Positions 8,761-18,083 are shown, numbered from the stretch's first letter. The stretch is DNA of 64,000 bases from Sulfurimonas paralvinellae (GCF_014905135.1 NZ_CP041406.1:1302001-1366000); one strand, 5' to 3'. Translations and numbers: made by a program. Notes: generated by a model from the sequence alone, not told the origin.

Positions 8761-10107
8761 ATGGCTAAGAAAAAAATACTCTTTGAATGCCAGCACTGTG
8801 GACTTACCACTCCGAAATGGATGGGAAAATGCACCAACTGTGGTGCGTGGGACAGTTTTGTCGAGCTGAGTGAACAACAGCAGGAAGTCATCAAACAGAC
8901 AAAATCAACATCCAGCACTTCTGCAAAAGCTATCAGTATCAATAAAGTTATTGAAGAGGAAATTTACCGATTTTCTTCACTTGACACTGAACTCGATAAT
9001 GTTTTAGGAGGCGGCATAGTTCCCGGTTCTCTTACGCTCATAGGAGGGAGTCCCGGTGTCGGAAAGTCCACCCTGCTTCTTAAAGTCGGCTCCAATATTG
9101 CCTCAAGTGATAAAGATGTACTTTATGTAACTGGAGAAGAGTCCACTTCCCAGATAAAGCTTCGTGCCAATCGTCTTAAATCAAATCATGATTCTCTCTA
9201 TCTCTTAAGTGAGATACGCCTTGAGCAGATTCTTGTTGAACTTGAACACAGAGAGTATGATTTTCTCATCATCGATTCCATCCAGACCATCTACTCAGAA
9301 AATATCACTTCAGCACCCGGCTCGGTCACACAGGTACGCCAGATCACGTTTGAACTAATGCGCATAGCAAAAGAGAAGGATCTGGCAATTTTCATCATCG
9401 GTCACATAACAAAAGAAGGCTCTATCGCCGGTCCTAGAGTATTAGAACATATGGTCGATACTGTTTTATATTTTGAGGGAGATTCCTCGCAAGAGCTTCG
9501 AATACTCAGAGGTTTTAAAAACCGTTTTGGAGCGACAAGTGAGATTGGTGTTTTTGAGATGAAAGCCCAAGGGCTTGTCAGTGCTACCGACATTGCTTCA
9601 CGATTTTTCAATCGTAATTCTCAGCAGAGCGGTTCTGCACTTACAGTCGTTATGGAAGGAAGCCGTCCTATTATTCTTGAAGTTCAGGCTCTTGTTTCTG
9701 AATCACACACACCCAATGCAAAGCGTCAGGCAACCGGTTTTGACAACAACCGCCTTAATATGCTTTTAGCTCTCTTGGAACGCAAGTTAGAGATTCCTCT
9801 CTCAGGCTATGATGTCTTCATTAATATAACAGGTGGTATCAAAGTAACTGAAACTGCAGCCGATTTGGCAATACTTGCAGCAATTATAAGCAGTTTTCGT
9901 GACCGTGCCATCTCTAAAGAGACGGTCTTTATCGGCGAAGTCTCCCTTGTAGGTGATGTCCGAGAAGTTTACGGACTTGATACGCGTCTCAAAGAAGCAA
10001 AAATGCAGAATATCAATAAAGCGCTCGTTGCAAAAAAACCGCTTGAAAAGAGTGCAATGAAAACATACATTGTCGATGAAGTAACAAAATTACTGGAGTG
10101 GTATTAA
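8761..10107 (+). CDS. radA: DNA repair protein RadA
   Basis: RadA is a RecA-related branch-migration ATPase that processes recombination intermediates. The product has 448 residues. Domains in order: an N-terminal C4 zinc finger (CQHCG...CTNCG), a RecA-like ATPase with Walker A GGSPGVGKST, the RadA-specific KNRFG motif (GFKNRFGATSEIG), and a C-terminal Lon-protease-like domain. The ATG at 8761 is 8 nt after AAAAGG; an in-frame TTG two codons earlier is less likely. It lies downstream of ftsY, the order I recall for Campylobacter. Confidence 0.96.
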   Translation: MAKKKILFECQHCGLTTPKWMGKCTNCGAWDSFVELSEQQQEVIKQTKSTSSTSAKAISINKVIEEEIYRFSSLDTELDNVLGGGIVPGSLTLIGGSPGVGKSTLLLKVGSNIASSDKDVLYVTGEESTSQIKLRANRLKSNHDSLYLLSEIRLEQILVELEHREYDFLIIDSIQTIYSENITSAPGSVTQVRQITFELMRIAKEKDLAIFIIGHITKEGSIAGPRVLEHMVDTVLYFEGDSSQELRILRGFKNRFGATSEIGVFEMKAQGLVSATDIASRFFNRNSQQSGSALTVVMEGSRPIILEVQALVSESHTPNAKRQATGFDNNRLNMLLALLERKLEIPLSGYDVFINITGGIKVTETAADLAILAAIISSFRDRAISKETVFIGEVSLVGDVREVYGLDTRLKEAKMQNINKALVAKKPLEKSAMKTYIVDEVTKLLEWY

Positions 10108-10179
10108 AATAAGCAATAATAAGTTCTTTTTTTTCAGAATGGTTGTATAATACCCAAATAAAATTTTTGAAGGTAAAAA

Positions 10180-10443
10180 ATGATTGATACTGAATTTAGA
10201 AGTGAAGAGAGATTTGCAAGATTGGCTATTGCTTATGAAACACCTGAAGAAAAAGAGTGTGTAAATGAACATGTAGATTCCATCTTGGCAAAATACGATA
10301 GAAAACCTGAAGAGATGTATACGACAAAAGTTGCCAATGGCAAAAAAGAGGTATTGGTCATTGAGTATCATGATTCTGACCGTGAGACCGGAGATATTTT
10401 TGAAGACATCATGAAGTCTTTACATATCACCTGCTGTTCATAA
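10180..10443 (+). CDS. Small acidic protein, function unknown
   Basis: The product has 87 residues, is rich in Glu and Asp, has no signal peptide or membrane segment, and ends in a Cys pair (ITCCS). A good -10 TATAAT at 10146-10151 and GAAGG upstream of the ATG support it as a real gene. The carbonic anhydrase gene starts 9 nt after its stop, so the two are probably co-transcribed. I do not recognise the family. The terminal Cys pair could bind metal or form a disulphide, which is only a guess. Confidence 0.75.
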   Translation: MIDTEFRSEERFARLAIAYETPEEKECVNEHVDSILAKYDRKPEEMYTTKVANGKKEVLVIEYHDSDRETGDIFEDIMKSLHITCCS

Positions 10444-10452
10444 GGACGGATA

Positions 10453-11100
10453 GTGAATCTTCAAGAGTATGCAAAAGGCAATGAACTCTTTCGAACATAC
10501 TTTAAAAAGAACAAAGAGTCCCTTCTTGAACTCGTAAAAAGCGGTCAATCACCAAAAGCCCTTTTTATCGGCTGTTCTGATTCGCGTGTCATTCCGGACA
10601 TGATGCTCCAAACCAATCCCGGTGATCTTTTTGTCATCCGCAATGTTGGCAATCTTGTACCTCCCTATAAACCCGATGAAGATTTTCATGCAACGGCATC
10701 AGGCATTGAGTATGCAGTGAGTGTTTTGAAGGTACAGGAGATCATTATCTGTGGGCATACACACTGCGGTGCTTGCGAACATCTCTTTGAAGCTATTGAA
10801 GATAAATCTCTTATTCATACAAAAAAATGGCTTGAACTTGGTGAAAATGCAAAAAAATCAGCGATATTAAGTCTTGGTGCCAATGCACCTAAAGATGAAC
10901 TGCTGCGTTTGACCGAAAAACTCTCAGTTATCAATCAAATTGACAATATACTAACGTATCCAAGTGTCAAAAAATATTTTGAAGATGGTTCTTTGCACAT
11001 ACATGGATGGTGTTATGACATAGAAACAGGTAAAATTGAGTATTACAATGCTGATACTTATGAGTTTTTACCACTCAAAGAGTTGGTTTTACAAAATTAG
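10453..11100 (+). CDS. Beta-class carbonic anhydrase
   Basis: The enzyme interconverts CO2 and bicarbonate. The product has 215 residues and starts at GTG preceded by AAGGACGG. The zinc ligands and catalytic dyad of the beta class are visible: CSDSR near residue 40 (Cys, Asp-Arg) and HTHCGAC near residue 100 (His, Cys). No signal peptide, so cytoplasmic. In an autotrophic Campylobacterota it would feed bicarbonate/CO2 to the reductive TCA cycle or anaplerosis (inference). It is the second gene after the 87-residue unknown protein. Confidence 0.95.
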   Translation: MNLQEYAKGNELFRTYFKKNKESLLELVKSGQSPKALFIGCSDSRVIPDMMLQTNPGDLFVIRNVGNLVPPYKPDEDFHATASGIEYAVSVLKVQEIIICGHTHCGACEHLFEAIEDKSLIHTKKWLELGENAKKSAILSLGANAPKDELLRLTEKLSVINQIDNILTYPSVKKYFEDGSLHIHGWCYDIETGKIEYYNADTYEFLPLKELVLQN

Positions 11101-11181
11101 CAAAAAAAATACTAAATAATTTTTCATAATTTTCGATATACTAACAAAACTATTATAATTTTATAATTTCAAGGAAGAAAT

Positions 11182-11739
11182 ATGGCTGAAGAAGAGACAA
11201 CAGAAGAAGAATCTGCACCCAAAGAGAAAAAATCAAGTAATTTACTGATGATAATCATCATTGTTGTTCTGATACTTATCATTATCATAGGCGCTGTAGT
11301 AGCAGTACTTCTTATGAGTGGTGATGACGAGGCTGTAGACGCTACATCTGCTCCACAGGCAAAAGAGAAAACTGTATCAAAACAGAGCCGAAGAAGTGCT
11401 TCAAGTGCACTTGAAGACACAAGAACACTTGACCAGATCGGTACGCTTTATCCATTAGACACATTTACGGTAAATTTAAAAAGTGATTCGGGAAGAAGAT
11501 ATCTGAAAGTTACTATGTCCCTTGAACTCGAAGGCGAAGAGTTAAGTATGGAACTCGATGCAAAAGCCCCGGTACTTCGAGACAGAATCATTCGCATACT
11601 CTCTTCCAAAACATTAGAAGAAATATCATCAAAGAAAGGGAAACAAAAAGTTTCCGAGCAGATTATGGATACTTTGAATGCCATGCTTACAGATGGTAGA
11701 ATAAAAGGCATCTATTTTACTGAGTTTGTTATTCAGTAG
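11182..11739 (+). CDS. fliL: Flagellar basal body-associated protein FliL
   Basis: FliL is an inner-membrane protein that surrounds the stator units of the flagellar motor. The product has 185 residues: an acidic/basic cytoplasmic N-terminus, one very Ile/Val-rich transmembrane helix (about 25-50) and a periplasmic FliL domain that begins YPLDTFTVNLKSDSGRRYLKV and ends in IKGIYFTEFVIQ. A -10 TATAAT at 11154-11159 and AAGGA before the ATG are present. acpS starts at the next base after the stop. No other flagellar gene is adjacent, which is common in this phylum. Confidence 0.94.
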   Translation: MAEEETTEEESAPKEKKSSNLLMIIIIVVLILIIIIGAVVAVLLMSGDDEAVDATSAPQAKEKTVSKQSRRSASSALEDTRTLDQIGTLYPLDTFTVNLKSDSGRRYLKVTMSLELEGEELSMELDAKAPVLRDRIIRILSSKTLEEISSKKGKQKVSEQIMDTLNAMLTDGRIKGIYFTEFVIQ

Positions 11740-12117
11740 ATGATTGGTATTGACTTGATAAGTGTTCCTCGCATGGAACGCTTGTTAAAGAAGTTTGGCA
11801 AGAAAGCGCTTCTTCGGTTTTTATGCGAAAAAGAGATAGAACTTGTAAAAAATGGTACTACTGCCTCTGGATTCTGGGCTGCAAAAGAAGCTTTTTCAAA
11901 AGCATTGGGTACGGGAATAGGTGCTGACTGCTCTTTTCATGACATTAAAATATATAAAGACAAACAAGGTGCCCCAAAAATTGCTCTCTCACGCAGGATA
12001 ATCCAAAAATTCGACATCACACAAGTTGCCCTCTCCATTACTCATGACGGAGAATTTGCAATAGCCGTTGTCACATTGGAGACATCAACCTCCGCCGACA
12101 AAGTCAAGGAGTTCTAG
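11740..12117 (+). CDS. acpS: Holo-[acyl-carrier-protein] synthase
   Basis: AcpS transfers 4'-phosphopantetheine from CoA to apo-ACP. The product has 125 residues. The N-terminal IGIDLISVPRMERL and the FWAAKEAFSKALGTG motif carry the Mg-binding Asp and Glu of the AcpS family. It is translationally coupled to fliL (adjacent stop/start). Its last 33 nt overlap, tail to tail, with the 3' end of thiS on the other strand. Confidence 0.95.
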   Translation: MIGIDLISVPRMERLLKKFGKKALLRFLCEKEIELVKNGTTASGFWAAKEAFSKALGTGIGADCSFHDIKIYKDKQGAPKIALSRRIIQKFDITQVALSITHDGEFAIAVVTLETSTSADKVKEF

Positions 12118-12285
12118 CTTATCTCCGTCATGGATGATATAATTGTTCCAGGAATCTTGTTTGATGATATTCATATTCACAGCAGCAGCCATGACTTTTC
12201 CTTCAAGTGATAATTTTTGAAGGATTTCTTGAAGTGTCGTTTTCTCTGCAAACTCCCTTGTTTCTCCATTTACAATGACTTTCAT
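12085..12285 (-). CDS. thiS: Sulfur carrier protein ThiS
   Basis: ThiS carries sulfur as a C-terminal thiocarboxylate for thiazole formation in thiamine biosynthesis. The product has 66 residues: a beta-grasp fold starting MKVIVNGE and a C-terminal LLDFVGGG. ThiS proteins end in GG, so this one has an extra Gly before the usual pair. The ATG at 12283-12285 has AGGA about 8 nt upstream; a more upstream ATG would add MLRNIE. The 3' end overlaps that of acpS by 33 nt. No other thiamine gene is next to it. Confidence 0.88.
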   Translation of the reverse strand: MKVIVNGETREFAEKTTLQEILQKLSLEGKVMAAAVNMNIIKQDSWNNYIIHDGDKLELLDFVGGG

Positions 12286-12385
12286 CTCTATATTCCTAAG
12301 CATAAATTTTCAAAATTGTACCACTGTTACTTGAATATAGCATCAATACTTATCCTCGTAACGCAAAGCTAAAGAAAACTTAATG

Positions 12386-12880
12386 CTAAAGTTTTGAAAT
12401 ATACTCAGCCAGTGCTTTTATGTCAGCATCGCTTAGTTTTGAAGCCTGCCCTTGCATCACTGCTTTCATTGCACCGCCATATGTACCGTCTTGATAGCCT
12501 TTTAGTGCATTTTCTGTCTTAGTCGCATTCCAACCTGCAATTATTTGTGATTTACCAAGTGCTTTTTTCTCAGCTTTTGTACCGTGACAACCTGCACATG
12601 CTGTAAAGAGTTTCGCTCCATCCGGTGCAGTAGATGCGACTGTGACAGCTGCTTCTTTTGATGCTTCTTCAGTTTTAGTCACTGCAGGAGCTGTTACTGT
12701 TGGCGTAACTTTTTCTTGAGTAGCAGCTGTTTGTTCTATTTTTGGTACTGCCGGTTTTTCTGCAACAGCTACTTTTTCTACAGGTGTTGTACTTTTCACT
12801 TCTTGTTGTGTCTTTGATTGATTATCACCACATCCTATTAAAATAAGTGCCACAATGGCAGATAAAGCTATTTTTTTCAT
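12386..12880 (-). CDS. Class I cytochrome c lipoprotein
   Basis: The product has 164 residues. The N-terminus has a lipobox (LILIGC), so it is lipid-anchored on the periplasmic side. A long low-complexity linker rich in Pro, Ala, Thr, Val and Lys (about 22-85) separates the anchor from a single cytochrome c domain with CAGCH near residue 97. The axial Met is probably in GGAMKAVMQGQ, and the domain ends in DIKALAEYISKL. It is likely a tethered electron shuttle between respiratory complexes. It stands alone between thiS and an outer-membrane protein gene. Confidence 0.93.
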   Translation of the reverse strand: MKKIALSAIVALILIGCGDNQSKTQQEVKSTTPVEKVAVAEKPAVPKIEQTAATQEKVTPTVTAPAVTKTEEASKEAAVTVASTAPDGAKLFTACAGCHGTKAEKKALGKSQIIAGWNATKTENALKGYQDGTYGGAMKAVMQGQASKLSDADIKALAEYISKL

Positions 12881-12951
12881 AATTATTCCTCGTATTTTTT
12901 ATATAATGATTATATCAAAATTTAAAAAACATATTATGAGATACTCTTTTT

Positions 12952-13797
12952 TTAAAACTGAATCGGCACAGTTATATAAGCCTGAACGATCATATCATTA
13001 TCAAATGGAAGAACCGATACACCTATATCAGGTCTATAAAATCTTGATAGATCATACTTTACATACTTCACTTTAAGATTCAGCTTAGCACCTTCACTAA
13101 GAAATGAACCATCTCCATACTCTGCATGGAATTCATAGTCTTGTTCAAGTTTCTCAAAACCAGTATTTGCACTATACTGTTTTGCGCCTATAGTTAAAAC
13201 AAAATCTTTATTTATTGCATATTTTCCTGTAAATTCAACGATACTTGAAGATTCACCGTCATCAAGGTCTTGTCTTTCATATCCTCTACTCACAGGAACA
13301 TCATCATCAAACTCTATATAATAAAACCCAAAATAAAGATTTGCTCCAAAACTCAAATGATTATTGTCAAAGAGATATCCAACACCTACATGTTGTCGGA
13401 CTTCTCTTTCTACCGAACTTACAGTATTTTGTCTGTTATCCATCAATAAATGCCAGTTCAATCTGTTTTTTTCATTGATTGTATACATAGGACCATTGGC
13501 CTTTACAAAAGCATCAAACCAAACAGAATAATGATCTGGATCAAGATGATCCTTGTCTCTGTCGATAAAAGCTTCGATCTTTGCTGCCAAGCTTATGCCA
13601 TTTTGTGTTACATGTTTAACGTAAATAGCAGTGTTTAAGCCTAATGTATGTGATGTCCCCTTTGGCAAACCATCTTGCGGCACATCATTCTTAATATCCT
13701 GTACAATAAAATCATGGACACCTACACTCAAATCATATTCTACTGCATAACTTGCAGAAGAAAGCAGCACACATAAAACAATAATTATCTTTTTCAT
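12952..13797 (-). CDS. Putative outer-membrane beta-barrel protein
   Basis: The product has 281 residues with a signal peptide (MKKIIIVLCVLLSSASYA). The mature part is made of amphipathic strands with many Tyr, Phe and Gly residues and ends in a C-terminal Phe (YITVPIQF), the usual outer-membrane barrel assembly signal. I do not recognise a named family or substrate. It is separated from the cytochrome gene by about 70 nt, so it may be a separate transcription unit. Confidence 0.75.
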   Translation of the reverse strand: MKKIIIVLCVLLSSASYAVEYDLSVGVHDFIVQDIKNDVPQDGLPKGTSHTLGLNTAIYVKHVTQNGISLAAKIEAFIDRDKDHLDPDHYSVWFDAFVKANGPMYTINEKNRLNWHLLMDNRQNTVSSVEREVRQHVGVGYLFDNNHLSFGANLYFGFYYIEFDDDVPVSRGYERQDLDDGESSSIVEFTGKYAINKDFVLTIGAKQYSANTGFEKLEQDYEFHAEYGDGSFLSEGAKLNLKVKYVKYDLSRFYRPDIGVSVLPFDNDMIVQAYITVPIQF

Positions 13798-13868
13798 CTA
13801 TTCTCCTAAATAAAAGGGTTGAAAATCACCTACTCTAAATGTAAGAGAATATAATAGCAATATTTTAT

Positions 13869-14723
13869 TTAGTAGATGATATATTTGATCAGTTTATCAT
13901 TTTCATATCCGAATATCCAGCGGATCACTGCAATTATAAACCATAAAAACAAAAGAGGAAAAAGCACAGTTTGCACTACAAAAACAGTAATGAGCGAAAT
14001 TATATTACGTGTTGCATCATCGATACTCTTTTCTAAACTATCAAGCTGTTTTGAAAGATTAAGACTTTCAACGACACTATCATATTTACTGCCAAGAGAA
14101 TCAAGAAAACCCTGCTCTTTTTTCTGCTGAAGTATCGATTTGTTCTTTGTTTCTATCGCTTCAAGTTCTGTCTTTGTCTTTGTTATTACCTTCGTTGCAT
14201 GCACATATTCATTTTGCAGTAAAGAATCATAAAGTATTTGCGAAGAGTAAACAAATACAACCGCGGCAAACCGGATGACAAGTAGAAACAAAAAGATTTT
14301 CAAGCTATATGCCAAAAAGAGGCTGTTTTTTAGTTTTTTTATCCATAAAAAAGATAAAGTCAGCACACCACTGAGACTTAAAGCAATCTGTAAAAAAAGT
14401 TTTGAGCTAAAGATCAAAAGTAGTTTTTCAATGCCAAGAGCTACCGATGATAAGAGCATTACCCAGGAAAAACGCTCGACAATATCATTGAAAGGATCTA
14501 AAACCTCACCCACACTAAAATTAAGCCCTATACCGACAGGCGTAAGTGAAAGTTCTGTACCTTGAATTAACGAGATAACAGCATTGAGGGCTTTTGCAAG
14601 TCCAAATGCCACCATAGCTCTGTCAAATGAAGCGTCAAGCATTGTCATCGCCTCCGCATCTAACTGCCAAAGTGTACTCAACACTGCCAAGATAATTATA
14701 ACGATGCTCAGTCCTATTTTCAT
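13869..14723 (-). CDS. Conserved multi-spanning membrane protein, unknown function
   Basis: The product has 284 residues. It has an N-terminal hydrophobic segment, several transmembrane helices in the first 165 residues, a polar coiled-coil-like region (about 170-235, rich in Lys, Glu, Ser and Leu) and a strong C-terminal transmembrane helix. The coiled coil lies between membrane segments and is probably periplasmic. I do not recognise a family name. It is transcribed divergently from dapC. Confidence 0.7.
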   Translation of the reverse strand: MKIGLSIVIIILAVLSTLWQLDAEAMTMLDASFDRAMVAFGLAKALNAVISLIQGTELSLTPVGIGLNFSVGEVLDPFNDIVERFSWVMLLSSVALGIEKLLLIFSSKLFLQIALSLSGVLTLSFLWIKKLKNSLFLAYSLKIFLFLLVIRFAAVVFVYSSQILYDSLLQNEYVHATKVITKTKTELEAIETKNKSILQQKKEQGFLDSLGSKYDSVVESLNLSKQLDSLEKSIDDATRNIISLITVFVVQTVLFPLLFLWFIIAVIRWIFGYENDKLIKYIIY

Positions 14724-14803
14724 ATGCAGTCCTAAATTGATAATACTAATAATCGATAAATAGTTTTTCGATATAATTGCACTAATTTAATAAAGTGAAA
14801 AAC

Positions 14804-15943
14804 ATGCATTTTGAGCCATATCCATTTGAAAAACTAAATGACCTACTAAAAGACATTATACCAAATAAAAACTATACCCCCTCTGTTTTAACTATTGGTG
14901 AGCCGCAGTTCGAGACACCGGACTTTATACAAAAAACACTCTGCGACAATACGGCACTGCTAAAGAAATACCCTAAAACAACAGGTGAAACCGAGCTGCG
15001 TGAGGCTATGCGCGGTTTTATGCAGAGACGTTTTCATATCTCACTTACCGATGCTGAGATCATTCCTACTTTTGGAACGCGTGAAGTACTTTTCAATTTC
15101 CCGCAATTTCTGCTTTTTGAAAAAGAAAATCCTGTCATGGCATATACAAATCCTTTTTATCAGATCTATGAAGGTGCAGCCATTGCCACTCGCTCCAAAG
15201 TCATTCATCTCAATCTCGATGCACAGAACAACTTTAAACCACAAATCAATGAAGATGAGTTAAAAAGCTGTAACCTCGTCATCATTAATTTTCCAAACAA
15301 CCCCACAACAGCATCACTTTCTCTTGATGAACTCGGTACGTGGGTAAAGCTGGCACTGAAATATGACTTTATTCTTTTAAATGACGAATGCTACAGTGAA
15401 ATTTACACAGACAAGCCTGTACCTTCTCTGCTTGAAGCGGCAAAACATGTCGGCAATGAAGATTTTAAAAATACCCTTGTAATAAACTCCATCTCCAAAC
15501 GCTCCTCTGCGCCGGGACTACGTTCCGGATTTATCGCGGGTGATGCAAAGATATTAAAAGAATATATGAAGTACCGTACCTATGTCGGTTGTGCTTCACC
15601 GTTGCCGCTGCAGGCAACTGCTGCCGCCGCATGGAGTGATGAAGCCCATGTCGCTGCCTCACGCAAAATATATCAGGAAAATTTCCACGTAGCACAAGAG
15701 ATACTTGGAGTAGAGATCCCTGAAGCCACTTTCTATCTATGGCTTCATGTCGGCGATGCACTTGCATTTACGAAAAAACTCTACAAAGAGTACAATGTCA
15801 AAGTACTGCCCGGAGAGTATCTTGCCCGTAAAAATTCTGAGGGGAAAAATCCTGGAATCGGGTATGTACGGATCGCTCTTGTTGAGAGTGTAGAAAAGAC
15901 CAAAGAAGCATTAACGCGCATAAAGGAGTGTTTAGGTGAATAA
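14804..15943 (+). CDS. dapC: Succinyldiaminopimelate transaminase (class I PLP aminotransferase)
   Basis: DapC catalyses the amino transfer to N-succinyl-2-amino-6-ketopimelate in lysine/meso-diaminopimelate synthesis. The product has 379 residues from ATG 14804; a GTG three codons upstream is also possible. Features include MHFEPYPFEKLNDLLKD, INFPNNPTTASLS, the ILLNDECYSEIY segment and the PLP lysine in SISKRSSAPGLRSGF. The order with murC and mutS2 downstream matches the H. pylori locus as I recall it, which supports DapC over other aminotransferases. A -10 TATAAT lies at 14772-14777. The stop overlaps the next start by 8 nt. Confidence 0.88.
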   Translation: MHFEPYPFEKLNDLLKDIIPNKNYTPSVLTIGEPQFETPDFIQKTLCDNTALLKKYPKTTGETELREAMRGFMQRRFHISLTDAEIIPTFGTREVLFNFPQFLLFEKENPVMAYTNPFYQIYEGAAIATRSKVIHLNLDAQNNFKPQINEDELKSCNLVIINFPNNPTTASLSLDELGTWVKLALKYDFILLNDECYSEIYTDKPVPSLLEAAKHVGNEDFKNTLVINSISKRSSAPGLRSGFIAGDAKILKEYMKYRTYVGCASPLPLQATAAAAWSDEAHVAASRKIYQENFHVAQEILGVEIPEATFYLWLHVGDALAFTKKLYKEYNVKVLPGEYLARKNSEGKNPGIGYVRIALVESVEKTKEALTRIKECLGE

Positions 15944-16436
15944 AGAAGATCTCAAAGCTAAAATTTTAGAGGCTCATAAAGAGGCCGATATCGCATCACT
16001 CTATATTCTTGAGCAGCAAACCCATGAACTCTTCGATGAAGAGACACTCCACGGATACTACGCAAACATTCTCGATCTCGCGCTTGAAAAGCTGACAGAG
16101 ACACTTGAGGCACACCGCGTTATGGATATGAATGAAGTACAGGATTTTGCAACACTGCGTGCCCTCTATGAATACGCAATGGAACACTACTCAGCAGGAA
16201 AACCAAGTGATGCTGCCGCTCTTTTTGAAGTGCTTGGAGGCCTCAGCAATGACGAGAAGTTTTCAGATGCTATGAAAATCCATCGCTCAGCTGCTTCAGA
16301 GAATCTTGCGTTGGACGATTTTTTAGAAAAGCTTGCAGACTTGCAGGAGACTGAAAATACCGGCACTTTTTATGTGTCTCGCTTTACAAAAGAGGCACAA
16401 GAGTTGCTAGATAATAACAAAAGCACAGAGGAATAA
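15936..16436 (+). CDS. Conserved hypothetical cytoplasmic protein between dapC and murC
   Basis: The product has 166 residues and starts at GTG with AAGGAG 8 nt upstream. It is highly acidic and mostly helical, with TPR-like helices in the middle (LRALYEYAMEHYSAGKPSDAAALFEVL). No signal peptide or membrane helix. It overlaps dapC by 8 nt and ends 4 nt before murC, so it is firmly in the operon. I do not know its function; a scaffold or regulator role for the cell-wall genes would be a guess. Confidence 0.8.
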   Translation: MNKEDLKAKILEAHKEADIASLYILEQQTHELFDEETLHGYYANILDLALEKLTETLEAHRVMDMNEVQDFATLRALYEYAMEHYSAGKPSDAAALFEVLGGLSNDEKFSDAMKIHRSAASENLALDDFLEKLADLQETENTGTFYVSRFTKEAQELLDNNKSTEE

Positions 16437-16440
16437 CGGT

Positions 16441-17754
16441 ATGAAAATTCACTTTATTGGCATCGGTGGTATCGGCATCTCCGGGCTTGCACAATACATG
16501 CAGTACAAAGGTCATACCGTAAGCGGTTCAGATATAAAAGAGACCGTTATTACCAAAAAAATGCGTAATCAAGGCATTGATGTCACTGTTCCTCACGCAG
16601 CTTCTGCCATCACAGATCAGGATTTAGTAGTGCATTCAGCCATCATTCGTCCTGACAATCCTGAAATCGTAGCGGCAAAAGAAAAAGGCATCGAAGTGCT
16701 TGCTCGCCGTGAAGCACTGCTCAAGATCTTAGATGATCAAAAAGTATACTCTGTTGCCGGTGCTCACGGTAAAAGTACGACAACTGCCATCCTCACTTCC
16801 ATCATGGACGGTTCAGCAATAATCGGTGCAGAATCCAAAGCCTTCGGATCAAATGTACGTTATGATGAAAATAGTGATATGATGATATTTGAAGCTGATG
16901 AATCCGACGGTAGTTTTTTAAACTCAAATCCGCACTGTGCTATCGTTATCAATGCCGAACCTGAGCATATGGAATACTATGACTACAACTATGAACGTTT
17001 TTACGACTCTTACAAGACATTTATAAAGTCAGCGAAACACAGAGTGCTCAATGCAGAAGATCCATTTTTGGCAACACTCAAAGATGAGATCGACGCACAA
17101 TGGCTCTATCCTTCACAAGATATTCAAAACATAGAGTATGTTCTTCTCAATAATGAACCGCATACACGTTTTACTCTTCGTGACCTTGGCAGTTTTGATG
17201 TATGGGGCTTTGGGAAGCATATTGCCCTTGATGCAGCACTTGCAATACTTGCAGCTCAGGAGTCAATGGATATAGAAACGATTCGTCAAAAACTGCTTAC
17301 TTTCAAAGGCATTAAAAAACGTTTTGACATCATCTCGCTTGAAAACGACAGTGTTATCATTGATGATTACGGCCATCATCCTACAGAGATAAAAGCGACA
17401 TTTGAATCTGTCAAAGAGTATGCCCAGCTCAAAGGTTTCGATAAGATCACCGCTATTTGGCAGCCGCATAAATACTCTCGAACTATCGATAATCTTGAAG
17501 AGTTCATCAAGTGTTTTGAAGGTGCGGCGGAACTTATCATTCTCCCTGTCTGGGCAGCCGGCGAAGCACCACGTGAGATCGACTTTCAAGAGAAGTTTAA
17601 AGAGTATAACCTTACGATGGCAGACTCTATCAAGCGAGCCAACAACACTATCACGGTCATTAAAGACAAAGAGGATCTTGAAACACTTGATAAAGGACTT
17701 ATCATCGGCTTTGGTGCCGGAGATATTACCTACCAGATACGGGGTGCGAGTTAG
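16441..17754 (+). CDS. murC: UDP-N-acetylmuramate-L-alanine ligase
   Basis: MurC adds L-Ala to UDP-MurNAc, the first step of the peptidoglycan stem peptide. The product has 437 residues: an N-terminal Rossmann domain (IHFIGIGGIGISGLA), a central ATPase with AGAHGKSTTT and the FEADESDGSF motif, and a C-terminal ligase domain with DDYGHHPTEIKAT. All are intact. It follows dapC, placing two cell-wall precursor genes together. The next gene starts on the last base of its stop codon. Confidence 0.96.
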   Translation: MKIHFIGIGGIGISGLAQYMQYKGHTVSGSDIKETVITKKMRNQGIDVTVPHAASAITDQDLVVHSAIIRPDNPEIVAAKEKGIEVLARREALLKILDDQKVYSVAGAHGKSTTTAILTSIMDGSAIIGAESKAFGSNVRYDENSDMMIFEADESDGSFLNSNPHCAIVINAEPEHMEYYDYNYERFYDSYKTFIKSAKHRVLNAEDPFLATLKDEIDAQWLYPSQDIQNIEYVLLNNEPHTRFTLRDLGSFDVWGFGKHIALDAALAILAAQESMDIETIRQKLLTFKGIKKRFDIISLENDSVIIDDYGHHPTEIKATFESVKEYAQLKGFDKITAIWQPHKYSRTIDNLEEFIKCFEGAAELIILPVWAAGEAPREIDFQEKFKEYNLTMADSIKRANNTITVIKDKEDLETLDKGLIIGFGAGDITYQIRGAS

Positions 17755-18083
17755 TGGCATATATCTACGGACTCATAATTGTAGGACTGTTGACCCTTGC
17801 CATGCACTACTTTACTGAACTCAGCACAAAACAAAAAATCAGTGCTGCTATTATCATACTGATACTGATTTTGAGTGCCGTTGCATACAATAAATACCAG
17901 GATGCTCAAAGAGAGAAGATGCTTGAGATCGTCATAAAGTATGAACAGGGAAAAACAATTCGCTGCGGCAACAGAGATGTCAATGCATCGAACTACTCAC
18001 TGAGTGTTGGTACCTACACTTTTATAGGAAAGAAAAACACTCCGCACTATGCAGAGATGATAGACGCCTTTACATGTCAGTAG
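17754..18083 (+). CDS. Small membrane protein between murC and mutS2
   Basis: The product has 109 residues and a GTG start overlapping the murC stop by 1 nt. Two hydrophobic helices (about 3-19 and 26-43) are followed by a soluble tail with KTIRCGNRDVNASNYSLS and a second Cys at CQ near the end. The two Cys could form a disulphide if the tail is periplasmic. It overlaps mutS2 by 10 nt. The position corresponds to HP0622 in H. pylori as I recall it. Function unknown. Confidence 0.8.
   Translation: MAYIYGLIIVGLLTLAMHYFTELSTKQKISAAIIILILILSAVAYNKYQDAQREKMLEIVIKYEQGKTIRCGNRDVNASNYSLSVGTYTFIGKKNTPHYAEMIDAFTCQ

Noticed and set aside
17263-17760. 165-codon minus-strand frame at the end of murC
   Set aside because: Lies fully antisense to conserved murC sequence and has no recognisable product.
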